Source: Aquabacterium sp029268225 (lineage in GTDB: Bacteria; Pseudomonadota; Gammaproteobacteria; Burkholderiales; Burkholderiaceae_C). Taken from it: a DNA stretch of 64,000 bases. The notes below the pieces were generated by a model. It saw only the letters and a program-made list of their open reading frames with translations. It ran no database searches and was not told where the DNA came from. Both the position numbers and the translations under genes were made by a program. The stretch lies in assembly GCF_037482285.1 (NCBI RefSeq), contig NZ_JBBEYB010000008.1, forward strand, positions 1 through 64,000, read 5' to 3'. This document shows, piece after piece, positions 24,191 through 32,365 of this stretch. Every line of letters begins with the position of its first letter. Positions within the stretch are counted from its first letter, which is position 1.

Positions 24191-26032
24191 ATGGCGCTTT
24201 CAACGCGTGCGGCAGACACTGAACAACCGAGAGCCCACAACCACCGGTCCATTGAGGTGCGCCAGCCCACGGGCATGACGCCCGGCGAGACCATGGCGCA
24301 ACTCCTGACCCAGATCCACGATGCCGTCGAGCAGTCCGTGGACCCCCTGGGCGTGAGCGCACCAATCGCACACGCCCAACTGGCCTGGTTAACACATCCA
24401 CAGGAGTTGAGCGCCCGGCTGATCAGCCTGTCGAAGGACCTCTGGCGGCTGCAGTGGCACACGCTCCACCGCATGATGAACGTCCACAGCGACGACCCCA
24501 TTCAGGTCCACCCGGATGACGTGCGCTTTGCCGATCCAGTATGGACTGAAGCTCCGAGTTGGGACCTCCTCAAGGAGTGGTACCTCGCGTTCACCCACCA
24601 CACGCAGGACATGCTGCACGACACCCCTGGGCTGTCACACCAGGCACGACGCAAGGCGGCCTTCTGGTGGCGCAACTGGCTCAACGCCATGGCCCCGTCC
24701 AACTACCTGTTGACCAACCCGGTCGCCATCCGACACGCCATCGAGACCAAGGGCGAGAGCCTTCGCAAAGGCTACGAGATCTTCCTGGAAGACGTGAAGG
24801 CGGGGCAGATCCGCATGACGAACCCGGACGACTTTCAAGTAGGTGTCAACCTGGCCACCACGCCGGGCTCGGTCGTGATGCGCAATCAGCTGGTGGAGGT
24901 GATTCACTATGCCCCCACGCAAGCCAAGGTGCATGCGCAGCCCGTCGTCATCGTCACGCCGTGGATCAACAAGTTCTATGTGCTGGACCTCACGCCCAAG
25001 AAGAGCATGGTTCGCTTCCTGCTCGATCAGGGCCTTGACGTGTTCATCACCAGTTGGAAGAACCCGGATGCGTCGATGCGCGACGTCCGCTTTGACGACT
25101 ACCTGATGGACGGCATCCACGCCACCATCGAAACCGCACGGACGATGAGCGGGGCCGACAAAGTGCATGCTGTGGGCTATTGCATTGGCGGCACCGGCTT
25201 GAGCATATACATGGCTTGGGCCAACAAGCGCTTCGCACCAGAAGACGTTCCGGTTGCCGACATCACGCTCTTTACCACCCTGGTGGATTTTCACGCGCCC
25301 GGTGACATCAACATCTTCATTGACGAGCCCAGCGTGAACTACCTGAGCCGCAAGATGGCCCGCACCGGCTATCTGGACGGCAAGGACATGGCCGCCTCGT
25401 TCCGCCTGTTGCGCTCGAACAGTCTGGTCTGGCACTACGTGGAACAAGGCTGGCTCAATGGCGAGCCCCCACCGTCGTTTGACGTGCTGTACTGGAACAT
25501 GGACGCGACACGCATGCCCCAGGCCATGCACAGCTGGTACTTGAAAGAGCTGTACCTGAGAAACCAGCTGATCAAGCCCAATGCCCTGACCCTTGCAGGC
25601 GAACCCATTGACCTGACCCGCATCAGCCAGCCGCTCTACGCTGTGTCGGCGGAAGACGACCATGTGGCGCCCTGGAAGCAAACCTTCCACGTCAATCACC
25701 ACTTTGCAGGCCCCAAGCGCTATGTGCTGTCGAGTTCAGGGCACATCCTGGGCATCGTCAACCCTGTGGTGCATCCGCCCAAGCGCCGCTACCGTGCGGC
25801 TGACGCAAACCGCTCGGACAAACCCAAGGCCTGGCTGGCTCGCACAGAGATGCACGAGGGCTCATGGTGGGAGGATTGGATGGCGTGGTTGAAGCCCAGA
25901 GCCGGCGAACTGGTGCCCGCACGGCCCGCCTGCACGGAGACCTATCCGGAGCTCACGCCAGCACCGGGCAGTTACGTGCTTGAAACGGAGGAACGTCTTG
26001 GCTGGCTCACAGCTGTCCATGACACGGAGTGA
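24191..26032 (+). CDS. phaC: Class I polyhydroxyalkanoate synthase
   Basis: A 613-residue PHA polymerase that joins 3-hydroxyacyl-CoA units at the surface of storage granules. The lipase-like box is GYCIGG with catalytic Cys331; the Asp is in SAEDDHVAPW (Asp490) and the His in SSGHILGIVNP (His518). KGYEIFLEDVKAGQIRMTN, VVIVTPWINKFYVLDL, FITSWKNPD and FWWRNWLNAMAPSNYLLTNP are strongly conserved in class I enzymes. ATG at 24191 follows a GGAAC site; an in-frame TTG at 24155 is less likely. It lies 57 bases after the truncated dikinase, so it may share that transcript. The N-terminus (1-40) is longer and more polar than usual. Confidence 0.95.
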   Translation: MALSTRAADTEQPRAHNHRSIEVRQPTGMTPGETMAQLLTQIHDAVEQSVDPLGVSAPIAHAQLAWLTHPQELSARLISLSKDLWRLQWHTLHRMMNVHSDDPIQVHPDDVRFADPVWTEAPSWDLLKEWYLAFTHHTQDMLHDTPGLSHQARRKAAFWWRNWLNAMAPSNYLLTNPVAIRHAIETKGESLRKGYEIFLEDVKAGQIRMTNPDDFQVGVNLATTPGSVVMRNQLVEVIHYAPTQAKVHAQPVVIVTPWINKFYVLDLTPKKSMVRFLLDQGLDVFITSWKNPDASMRDVRFDDYLMDGIHATIETARTMSGADKVHAVGYCIGGTGLSIYMAWANKRFAPEDVPVADITLFTTLVDFHAPGDINIFIDEPSVNYLSRKMARTGYLDGKDMAASFRLLRSNSLVWHYVEQGWLNGEPPPSFDVLYWNMDATRMPQAMHSWYLKELYLRNQLIKPNALTLAGEPIDLTRISQPLYAVSAEDDHVAPWKQTFHVNHHFAGPKRYVLSSSGHILGIVNPVVHPPKRRYRAADANRSDKPKAWLARTEMHEGSWWEDWMAWLKPRAGELVPARPACTETYPELTPAPGSYVLETEERLGWLTAVHDTE

Positions 26033-26258
26033 TCATGACAGCCAGCGAGCGACAAAGATCATCGAGTCGAACCCCCATGATCTCCAAGCGTCTCTGTTGG
26101 CGGAAGTCGTGCGTGCCTTGGAGAGCGGGAAGCACTTGCCTCTGTCCAGCTTTCATCACACAGGCATTCGGACCTTGCACTTGCGGTCGCTTCTGCAAAA
26201 AGAACCTCTGCAACACAAGCTACTCATGACTGTCATGGAGTCGAAAGGGGGGGATTAA
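26019..26258 (+). CDS. Small hypothetical protein
   Basis: A 79-residue open frame whose ATG overlaps the last 14 bases of phaC. The C-terminal two-thirds look protein-like (LLAEVVRALESGKHLPLSSF, LRSLLQKEPLQHKLLMTVME), with helix-forming character and no export signal. No family is recognised. The ribosome site is weak, so translation would depend on coupling with phaC. Codon use is a little less GC-biased than that of the neighbours. A small PHA-granule or regulatory protein is conceivable from position only. Confidence 0.4.
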   Translation: MTRSDHDSQRATKIIESNPHDLQASLLAEVVRALESGKHLPLSSFHHTGIRTLHLRSLLQKEPLQHKLLMTVMESKGGD

Positions 26259-26462
26259 GCCCTGGCTTTACATGTTTGTGTGCCGGTGAAACGCGGGACG
26301 CAAAGCAGATGCGCACCACAGACATGCTGTCAATCCCAGGTAATCCTTTTCCCGGATAGTGATGGGTCGTACGTCATCAGCGACGCCCAACTTGTTCCAC
26401 CTCGCCTCGCAATCCGGACACCGGTACAACGACGGCAGGGCAACTGGTTAGGCCCACAACGG

Positions 26463-26750
26463 ATGGAGGTTGCCAACACCATGGGATGGATCGTGCTTAT
26501 TCTGGTCGCAACGGCCATCGCGTGGATGGCGAACCTCCGAAAGCGGCGTACCGGCCTGGGCCTCGTTGGGGTGGCGCTGCTCAGTTCAGTGGTCTTCCAG
26601 GTGCTGGCGGCCTGGCAACTGGGCCATGTCGATCCTTTAGCACCCGTGGCATTGCTGGTCTCACTGCTGGTCACCCTGCCACTGAGTTGGTGCGTACGGT
26701 GGCTGATCTGGCGGCAGCGCGGCGCCAGATCGCCTCATGACGAGAGTTGA
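26463..26750 (+). CDS. Small membrane protein
   Basis: A 95-residue protein with three predicted membrane helices: MGWIVLILVATAIAWMANL, GLVGVALLSSVVFQVLAAW and VALLVSLLVTLPLSWCVRWLIW, with a basic linker (RKRRTG) and a basic tail. No family is recognised. An internal ATG at 26481, with GGAGG 12 bases upstream, may be the true start; the first ATG has no clear site. The 204 bases before it hold nothing that I can identify. Confidence 0.45.
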   Translation: MEVANTMGWIVLILVATAIAWMANLRKRRTGLGLVGVALLSSVVFQVLAAWQLGHVDPLAPVALLVSLLVTLPLSWCVRWLIWRQRGARSPHDES

Positions 26751-26820
26751 GAAGACCTGAGGACATGACCTTTCCAGCTGCGATGAATCCAGCTCGCGTC
26801 GGCGCGCATCCGCCCCATGT

Positions 26821-27246
26821 TTGCGCGGAAGGAGGCTGTGCTGGGACGAGGTGCTCGAAGACAGGGTCTGGTGCCACCCCGAGCAGGGCTCGCCAGGCCT
26901 CTGTGATGGCCGCGACCACTTCTACGCCTTCGGCAGCCATGCTGAGGTGCAGTCCGTTGCCGATCGAACTGCCGGCGCTGAGGCGCCGCTGGCCCTGATG
27001 CTGCAGAGCGAGTACATCGACGAACCCGAGGATGGGTGCTTCGTTCACGTCAGGCCGGTGCGCATCACCGAGTGGCCCGTGACACTCCTGCGCCGGCCAA
27101 CCACCTCGACATTCGGCGTGGGCTGGCCTGAGCCGATGTTACTGCATCCAAGCGGATCAATACCAACCCCACATCGAGCCACGACGAAGCGAGGCGCAAA
27201 CTTGGTATCGTGGGGCCTCAGCATTTCCCGCGAAGCCCTGAGCCCA
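26821..27246 (+). pseudogene. Remnant of an unrecognised gene
   Basis: From about 26836 to 27100 this frame encodes a convincing protein segment: WDEVLEDRVWCHPEQGSPGL, HFYAFGSHAEVQSVAD, PLALMLQSEYIDEPEDGCFV and RITEWPVTLLRRP. It has no ATG or GTG start (the frame opens after a stop at 26760, with only TTG at 26821) and degenerates after RRPTT into sequence without protein character, running into the next gene. I read it as a fragment left after loss of the N-terminus and possibly the end. I do not know the family. Confidence 0.4.
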
Positions 27247-28073
27247 TGCCAATTATCGATATTGACGGTATCCAACTGAACGTCCGCGAGCGCGGCGAAG
27301 GAGAGACCGTCTTGCTGCTGCACAGTGCGGGCAACACCGGCGCGCAATGGAACGCACTGGGCGACGCGCTCGGCGACGGCTTCCGGCTGCTGGCCCCCGA
27401 TCTGTACGACTGTGGCGGTACATCTGCCTGGCCATACGACCGCGACATGGGCTACGACGATGTCGCGCAACTGCTGTCGCCGTTGCTGAAGCAAAACGGC
27501 CCCTTGCACTTGGTCGGTCACTCCTTTGGCGGTGGCACCGCCCTGCGGCTTGCTGCGGCCCATCCAGAATGCGTGCGCACCTTGACGCTGATCGAACCGG
27601 GGGCCTACCAATTGCTGCAAGAGACCGGGCATGATCACCTGTGGTCAGCGTTCCAGCGAGTGATGGACAACTTCAGCGACGCGGTCGCCGAAGGCCAACT
27701 GGACACGGCCTGGGCGCAGTTCTTTGATGCCTACTGCAGCCACGTCGGCCCCTGGCATGAACTGCCTGAGCCAACGCAAGAGGCGATCAAGAAGAAAACG
27801 CCTGCGCAAATGCGTGTGTACGGTGCACAGGCTTCCAACCCCACACGCCTGAGTCACATCCGGCGACTGGCCTGCCCCACTCTGGTGGTGCATGGTCAGG
27901 CCTCGCAAGAGCCCGAGCGGGTGGTGTGCGAACTGATCGCCGAGCATGCACCGCTGGGTCACCGCATCGTGGTGCCCGATGCCGGGCACATGGCGCCACT
28001 CACCCACGCCCCAGAGGTGGCCAAGCTGCTGCGCCAGCACATCGGGTCTACCTGCACGCGCGATCGACACTGA
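27246..28073 (+). CDS. Alpha/beta hydrolase
   Basis: A 275-residue cytoplasmic hydrolase starting MPIIDIDGIQLNVRERGEGE. The oxyanion region is VLLLHSAGNTGAQW, the nucleophile elbow VGHSFGGGTAL (Ser), the acid is probably in the LVVHGQASQEPE strand end, and the His lies in PDAGHMAPLTHAPEV. The cap region (residues 120-200) is helical. The substrate is unknown. It has its own upstream space and no operon partner. The ATG at 27246 matches the family start; a longer frame from 27210 is not supported. Confidence 0.88.
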   Translation: MPIIDIDGIQLNVRERGEGETVLLLHSAGNTGAQWNALGDALGDGFRLLAPDLYDCGGTSAWPYDRDMGYDDVAQLLSPLLKQNGPLHLVGHSFGGGTALRLAAAHPECVRTLTLIEPGAYQLLQETGHDHLWSAFQRVMDNFSDAVAEGQLDTAWAQFFDAYCSHVGPWHELPEPTQEAIKKKTPAQMRVYGAQASNPTRLSHIRRLACPTLVVHGQASQEPERVVCELIAEHAPLGHRIVVPDAGHMAPLTHAPEVAKLLRQHIGSTCTRDRH

Positions 28074-28095
28074 CGCCAACACCGTCAGCCTGGCG

Positions 28096-29502
28096 TCAGA
28101 AATACGCCTCAATCGGTAACGATGCGTCAGAGCTCGAGCCGGTGGGTGCAGACGCGGGAGAAGGCAGGCCAGTGGATGCCTGAATCTGCGCCGCCAAGCT
28201 CGCTGCCACCGCCTTCAACTCTGCTCGCGTGGCGGTGAAGTGCAAATCCACCCCGCCATCCTGCTCGGGCGTGGGCACGACCATCAGCATGCGAAAGGCC
28301 ACGCCGCAGATGTCGTACCAGGCCGGTCCGCCCTGCCCGAAGTTGATGTCGTACATCGGGAAGCGGGCACAGTTGTTCAGGATCAGCCCGCCATCGAGCG
28401 TGCCCGCCGCCGAGTCCCAGAACAGGCGCCAGATGGCCCGCCGCTGGCGGTAATGCTCCATCAAGGCCAGGTGCTGAAACAACGTGTCGTTGCTGACCTG
28501 CTCGTTGGACGGGCGGCACTTGCTGGCCAGCACGGCCACGCTGTCTTGCGCCACCTCTTGCGGGGTGTAGCGGGCCTCGCCGTAGCACAGTGCGTTGCCA
28601 AAGTAGTCGCGCGGGATGCGGAGGCGGCGGCGGTGCCGCAGGTCGAGCACGATGCCCACCCGGCGCTCGCGCGTCGATGCTGTCAAGGGCGCAATGGCCT
28701 TGAGGCAATGCGCTGCAGCGAGCTCCACCGCGCTCACACCAGCATCGGCGGGCAGCGCCAGCTTGGCCTCGTCTTTCCAGCGCTGCATGGTGGCGGCGGG
28801 GATGCGGAACACGCCTTTGCGCAGCTTCAGCGCTTGCCAGCCCAGGCGCAGCATCACGCTCAGGCGGGTGCGCATGTCGGGGTCACGCACCAGGCCCTGT
28901 GCGGTGGGCGGCGCTTCGGGCGTCATCTTGGCTTGTGCGGCGTCGATCACGGCCTGGTGGTCAAACGCCGGCGTCACCACCTCCAGGCCACGCGCCATGC
29001 GCGACCAGTCGCTCATGAACTGCCAGTAGGCCGAGCCATCGAACAGCGAGTGGGGCCCGTAGCAGCACAGAATGACGCCGCCATCGCGGAAGCGGTGTGC
29101 GTTCACCTGCAGCAAGGGCTGGTCTTTGCCCACCCATTGCCAGGGGTAGACCGCGCTGAAGTAGCGCTTGATCTGGCGGCCGAAGTCGGAGTCCGGCCCG
29201 TGCGCAGGCAGGGGCCGGTCGTGCTCGTGCACCCGAAAGTCGATGCCGGCGTCGTTGCAGTCCACATAGACCTGGCCATCGGCATCTTTCTGCATGCGCC
29301 CGGCAATCAGCGGGTAATGGCGCAGCGTCTGTACCAGGGCCTCGCGCATGTGGCGCACCTGCATGCCCTGCGGGTACACCAGCGTCACCGGGATGCCGAT
29401 GTGGCCGCTGAACAGGTCCAGGCCGGTGAGCGGCTGGCGCGGCGCGGTCACGCCGCAGTGCAGGCGTTCACGGGCCAGCAGGGTGTGGTCGGCGGACGAC
29501 AT
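28096..29502 (-). CDS. BAHD-like acyltransferase
   Basis: A 468-residue protein with the landmarks of CoA-dependent BAHD transferases (PF02458-type): an N-terminal RHYPLIAGRM segment, the catalytic HxxxDG motif as PHSLFDGSAYW (His151, Asp155), an Arg-rich strand VGIVLDLRHRRRLRIPRDYF before GNALCYG (plant enzymes have 'NR.R..PP.P..Y.GN'), and MYDINFGQGGPAW in the place of the structural DFGWG motif. BAHD enzymes move acyl groups onto alcohols or amines and are best known from plants and fungi. GAGG precedes the ATG. It follows the methyltransferase gene by 17 bases. Acyl donor and acceptor cannot be told. Confidence 0.8.
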   Translation of the reverse strand: MSSADHTLLARERLHCGVTAPRQPLTGLDLFSGHIGIPVTLVYPQGMQVRHMREALVQTLRHYPLIAGRMQKDADGQVYVDCNDAGIDFRVHEHDRPLPAHGPDSDFGRQIKRYFSAVYPWQWVGKDQPLLQVNAHRFRDGGVILCCYGPHSLFDGSAYWQFMSDWSRMARGLEVVTPAFDHQAVIDAAQAKMTPEAPPTAQGLVRDPDMRTRLSVMLRLGWQALKLRKGVFRIPAATMQRWKDEAKLALPADAGVSAVELAAAHCLKAIAPLTASTRERRVGIVLDLRHRRRLRIPRDYFGNALCYGEARYTPQEVAQDSVAVLASKCRPSNEQVSNDTLFQHLALMEHYRQRRAIWRLFWDSAAGTLDGGLILNNCARFPMYDINFGQGGPAWYDICGVAFRMLMVVPTPEQDGGVDLHFTATRAELKAVAASLAAQIQASTGLPSPASAPTGSSSDASLPIEAYF

Positions 29503-29519
29503 GGTGGCCTCGGCGCGCG

Positions 29520-30119
29520 TCAGTACACGTAAGGGATCAGGCGTTTGCGGCTTTGCTTGAAGCGCGTGTAGGACTCGCCCAGGGCCGACTCCAGCGCAGC
29601 CTCTTCCACCTGGATGCGGTAGATGTAGATGGACCACGAGCCGATGCACATCAGCACCAGGCTGGCGTAGTTGCCCAGCACCAGGCCCAGCCCCATCAGC
29701 GTCAGCAAGGCGCCCAGGTAGGACGGGTGACGCAGCAGACGGTAAGCGCCGCCATCGACCACGCGGTGGTCATCGGCAATGGTGACGGTGTGGGTGAAGA
29801 AGGCACCCAGTTCGCGCCAGCAGTGCATGCGCAGCAGCATGCCGGTCACGATCAGGCCCAGGCCGCCGAAGTAAGCGGGATGGCGCGCCTCGGCCGGCAT
29901 GGCCGAGGGGGCGTAAAACGCCAGGGCCACCGAGCCCAGTTGCAACAGCGAGGTGCCAATCGAGATGACCAAGCCGGAGTAGCGGTCGGCGCCCTCGTGC
30001 CCGGCCGAGTGCTGCTTCTTGCGCTGCAACTGGCGCGCTTCCATGGCATACGCCCAGATCAGAACGGCCCAGAAGGCGATGGCATCGGGCCACACAAAGA
30101 TCAGGGGTCGGTCGAACAT
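29520..30119 (-). CDS. Isoprenylcysteine methyltransferase-like membrane protein
   Basis: A 199-residue protein with four or five predicted membrane helices (AIAFWAVLIWAYAME, GLVISIGTSLLQLGSVALAF, GLGLIVTGMLLRMHCW, YLGALLTLMGLGLVLGNYAS). DGGAYRLLRHPSYLGALL and VEEAALESALGESYTRFKQSRKRLIPY are the RHPxY and EE.L....G..Y..Y....R.IP signatures of the ICMT/PEMT fold, which methylates carboxylates or phospholipid head groups with S-adenosylmethionine. It is the first gene of a two-gene unit with the BAHD-like enzyme, divergent from the thiolase gene. The substrate is unknown. Confidence 0.82.
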   Translation of the reverse strand: MFDRPLIFVWPDAIAFWAVLIWAYAMEARQLQRKKQHSAGHEGADRYSGLVISIGTSLLQLGSVALAFYAPSAMPAEARHPAYFGGLGLIVTGMLLRMHCWRELGAFFTHTVTIADDHRVVDGGAYRLLRHPSYLGALLTLMGLGLVLGNYASLVLMCIGSWSIYIYRIQVEEAALESALGESYTRFKQSRKRLIPYVY

Positions 30120-30334
30120 CGTGCCTCCGGGCTACAGCTGTGAGAAAGTTCACACCGATTGTGGGCAGCACGTTTTTCTGCTCGTATGAGGGATTCACCC
30201 CGACACCCCCGACACAGGGGACGCATGCCTGACAATGGTGCAACGCACCAAAGACGGCGCGTTGGCCTCATAATCTGACAATCCATCCCGCCAGATCTGG
30301 CGATTTGTCCCCCCTCCTTCCAAAGGAACACAAC

Positions 30335-31519
30335 ATGACTCGTGAAGTCGTCTTCGTGGGCGCAGCCCGTACCGCCATCGGCAGCTTCGGTGGTTCGCTC
30401 AAGGACGTGCCGCCCGCTGACCTGGGTGCACTCGTGATCAAGACCGCCCTGGAGCGCGCTGGCGTCGCCCCCAAGGACGTGGGTCATGTTGTCGTGGGTC
30501 ACGTCATCCCCTCCGTGCCTCAAGACGCATACATCAGCCGCGTGGCCGCCCTGAACGCTGGCGTGCCGCAAGAGGCTCCCGCTTTCAACGTGAACCGTCT
30601 GTGCGGTTCGGGCCTGCAGGCCATCGTGTCGGCCGCCCAAGCCATTCAACTGGGTGACTGCGAAGTCGCCGTGGGTGCCGGTGCCGAGTCGATGAGCCGT
30701 GGCGCCTACCTGGTCACCAGCAACCGCTGGGGCGCGCGCATGGGCGACGTGAAGATGCTGGACTTCATGCTGGGCGCCCTGCACGACCCGCGGATGCACA
30801 TCCACATGGGCATCACCGCTGAAAACGTGGCCGCCCGCTACGAAATCACCCGCGAACAGCAAGACGCTTACGCCGTGCAGTCGCAACAGCGCGCTGCCAA
30901 GGCGATTGCCGCTGGCTACTTCAAGGAACAGATCGTTCCGGTCGAGATCAAGACCCGCAAGGGCGTGGTGCTATTCGACACCGACGAAGGCGTGAAGGCC
31001 GACACCAATGTCGAAGCCCTGGCCAAGATGAAGCCCGCCTTCAAGAAGGAAGACGGCACCGTGACCGCCGGCAACGCCTCGACCCTGAACGACGGCGCTG
31101 GCGCCGTGGTGATGGCATCAAGCGAGAAGGCCAAGGAACTGGGCCTGAAGCCGCTGGCCCGTCTGGTGTCCTACGGCCACGCTGGTGTCGAGCCCGAGTA
31201 CATGGGCATTGGCCCCGTGCCCGCTTCGCGCAACGCGCTGGCCAAGGCTGGCCTGACCGTCGCCGACATGGACGTGATCGAAGCGAACGAAGCCTTCGCC
31301 GCCCAAGCCTGCGCCGTGGCGAAGGAGTTGGGTCTGGACAACGAGAAGGTCAACCCCAACGGTTCCGGCATCTCCCTGGGTCACCCCGTGGGCGGCACGG
31401 GCGCCATCCTGGTGACCAAGGCCATCTACGAACTGCAGCGCACCGGCGGCCGCTATGCCCTGATCACGATGTGCATTGGCGGCGGCCAAGGCATTGCGAT
31501 GGTGATCGAGCGCGTCTGA
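30335..31519 (+). CDS. Acetyl-CoA acetyltransferase / beta-ketothiolase
   Basis: A 394-residue thiolase. Active-site Cys in NVNRLCGSGLQAIV, His in GSGISLGHPVGGTGAIL and second Cys in MCIGGGQGIA are all present, and the length is standard. It condenses two acetyl-CoA (or acetyl- and longer acyl-CoA) or cleaves 3-ketoacyl-CoA; with phaC nearby it may feed PHA synthesis (PhaA/BktB type), but degradation is also possible. AAAGGA lies 7 bases before the ATG. Codon use is strongly biased to preferred codons (GGC, AAG, CTG), suggesting high expression, and a strong terminator follows at once. Confidence 0.93.
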   Translation: MTREVVFVGAARTAIGSFGGSLKDVPPADLGALVIKTALERAGVAPKDVGHVVVGHVIPSVPQDAYISRVAALNAGVPQEAPAFNVNRLCGSGLQAIVSAAQAIQLGDCEVAVGAGAESMSRGAYLVTSNRWGARMGDVKMLDFMLGALHDPRMHIHMGITAENVAARYEITREQQDAYAVQSQQRAAKAIAAGYFKEQIVPVEIKTRKGVVLFDTDEGVKADTNVEALAKMKPAFKKEDGTVTAGNASTLNDGAGAVVMASSEKAKELGLKPLARLVSYGHAGVEPEYMGIGPVPASRNALAKAGLTVADMDVIEANEAFAAQACAVAKELGLDNEKVNPNGSGISLGHPVGGTGAILVTKAIYELQRTGGRYALITMCIGGGQGIAMVIERV

Positions 31520-31541
31520 TCTGACGTGATCGCACCATGAC

Positions 31542-31568
31542 AAAGGGGCTCCTCGGAGCCCCTTTTTT
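31542..31568 (+). terminator. Rho-independent terminator after thiolase
   Basis: AAAGGGGCTCC and GGAGCCCCTTT form an 11-pair stem (the tip probably open) followed by T-run TTTTTT, 22 bases after the stop codon. Read on the minus strand the stem is followed only by TTTG, so it may also work weakly for the convergent TetR gene. Confidence 0.95.
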
Positions 31569-31614
31569 GTGCCTGACTGCCAGCAGGCTCAGACGCCGAA
31601 CCGCCCGTGGGAGT

Positions 31615-32247
31615 TCAGCTTGCCGCGGCCCTGAGGGGGCTGACACCGTCGAACGTGGCGGTAGTGACCCAGGCCAGGATCTGTTCGTTCGTGTACATGC
31701 CCGACGCCTTGAGCATGCCGACCACGGGGTCGCAGGCAAGCGCGAACAGCATGTAGAGCGTCATCTCGGCCGGGAGGTCGGGGTTGAGCTCGCCACTGGT
31801 CTGGGCCTCGGTGATCCAGATGCTGAGCTTGTTGCTCAGGCTGATCAGGCGGTCCATGTAGGCCTCGTTGGCCTGCAGCGAGTTGGACAGCGCCGAATTC
31901 TGCGAGGGCAGCGAGGGCATTTCGCCTTCGAGCTGGCTGGTGATCGCCCAGCGGGCCACCGCCTTGAGTTGCTCGATCGGGCGCGCGTCGGGGTTCTCGC
32001 GTAGGCCATCGACGAAGGTCACAGCCCGGTCGAGCGCGCGGATCATGGCCGCAGCGGCCAGGTCTTCCTTCGAGGCGAAGTGCTTGTACACACTGGCCTT
32101 GGCCATGCCGGCTTCCGCCGCCACCTCGTCCACCGTCATCGCGTCGTAGCCCTTGGTGGCCAGCAGCCGATTGACGGCCTCCACGATGGCGTCCTCGCGA
32201 ATGCGCTGTATTTGTTCCTTGTATGAAAGCCGTGCCATGTCTGCCAT
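31615..32247 (-). CDS. TetR-family regulator of the divergent lipid operon
   Basis: A 210-residue regulator. The DNA-binding domain is clear: IVEAVNRLLATKGYDAMTVDEVAAEAGMAKASVYKHFASKEDL (helix-turn-helix about residues 38-58). The C-terminal ligand domain (60-210) is helical and unassigned. It is transcribed away from the FAD oxidoreductase gene with 118 bases between, the usual arrangement for a TetR repressor of its neighbour. ATG at 32247 or 32238; neither has a good ribosome site. Confidence 0.88.
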   Translation of the reverse strand: MADMARLSYKEQIQRIREDAIVEAVNRLLATKGYDAMTVDEVAAEAGMAKASVYKHFASKEDLAAAAMIRALDRAVTFVDGLRENPDARPIEQLKAVARWAITSQLEGEMPSLPSQNSALSNSLQANEAYMDRLISLSNKLSIWITEAQTSGELNPDLPAEMTLYMLFALACDPVVGMLKASGMYTNEQILAWVTTATFDGVSPLRAAAS

Positions 32248-32336
32248 TGTAGACCGATGCCCCTTGGCGTAAAACGGCAGAAGACACACGTGACACTCTT
32301 TTGGTTATCATGTAGACTCTCAAGTATTCATTCTGC

Positions 32337-32346
32337 ACTTGCAAGT
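32337..32346. promoter_or_regulatory. Palindrome in TetR/lipid-operon divergent promoter
   Basis: ACTTGCAAGT is a perfect 10-base palindrome, 19 bases before the FAD oxidoreductase ATG. It is flanked by two copies of TTCATT. TetR operators are typically short palindromes in such divergent gaps, so this is a candidate site. The match is short and could be chance. Confidence 0.3.
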
Positions 32347-32365
32347 TCATTACACGGAGCATCGC

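Noticed and set aside
26385..26454. attC-like pair GCCCAAC ... GTTAGGC with partly complementary arms
   Set aside because: The consensus RYYYAAC/GTTRRRY is very loose, arms pair only in part, no second site follows the next small gene and there is no integrase; chance is likelier than a gene cassette.
26671..27048. 125-codon minus-strand open frame over the gene remnant
   Set aside because: The plus strand has better protein character here (WPVTLL, EYIDEPEDG); the minus frame shows no motif.
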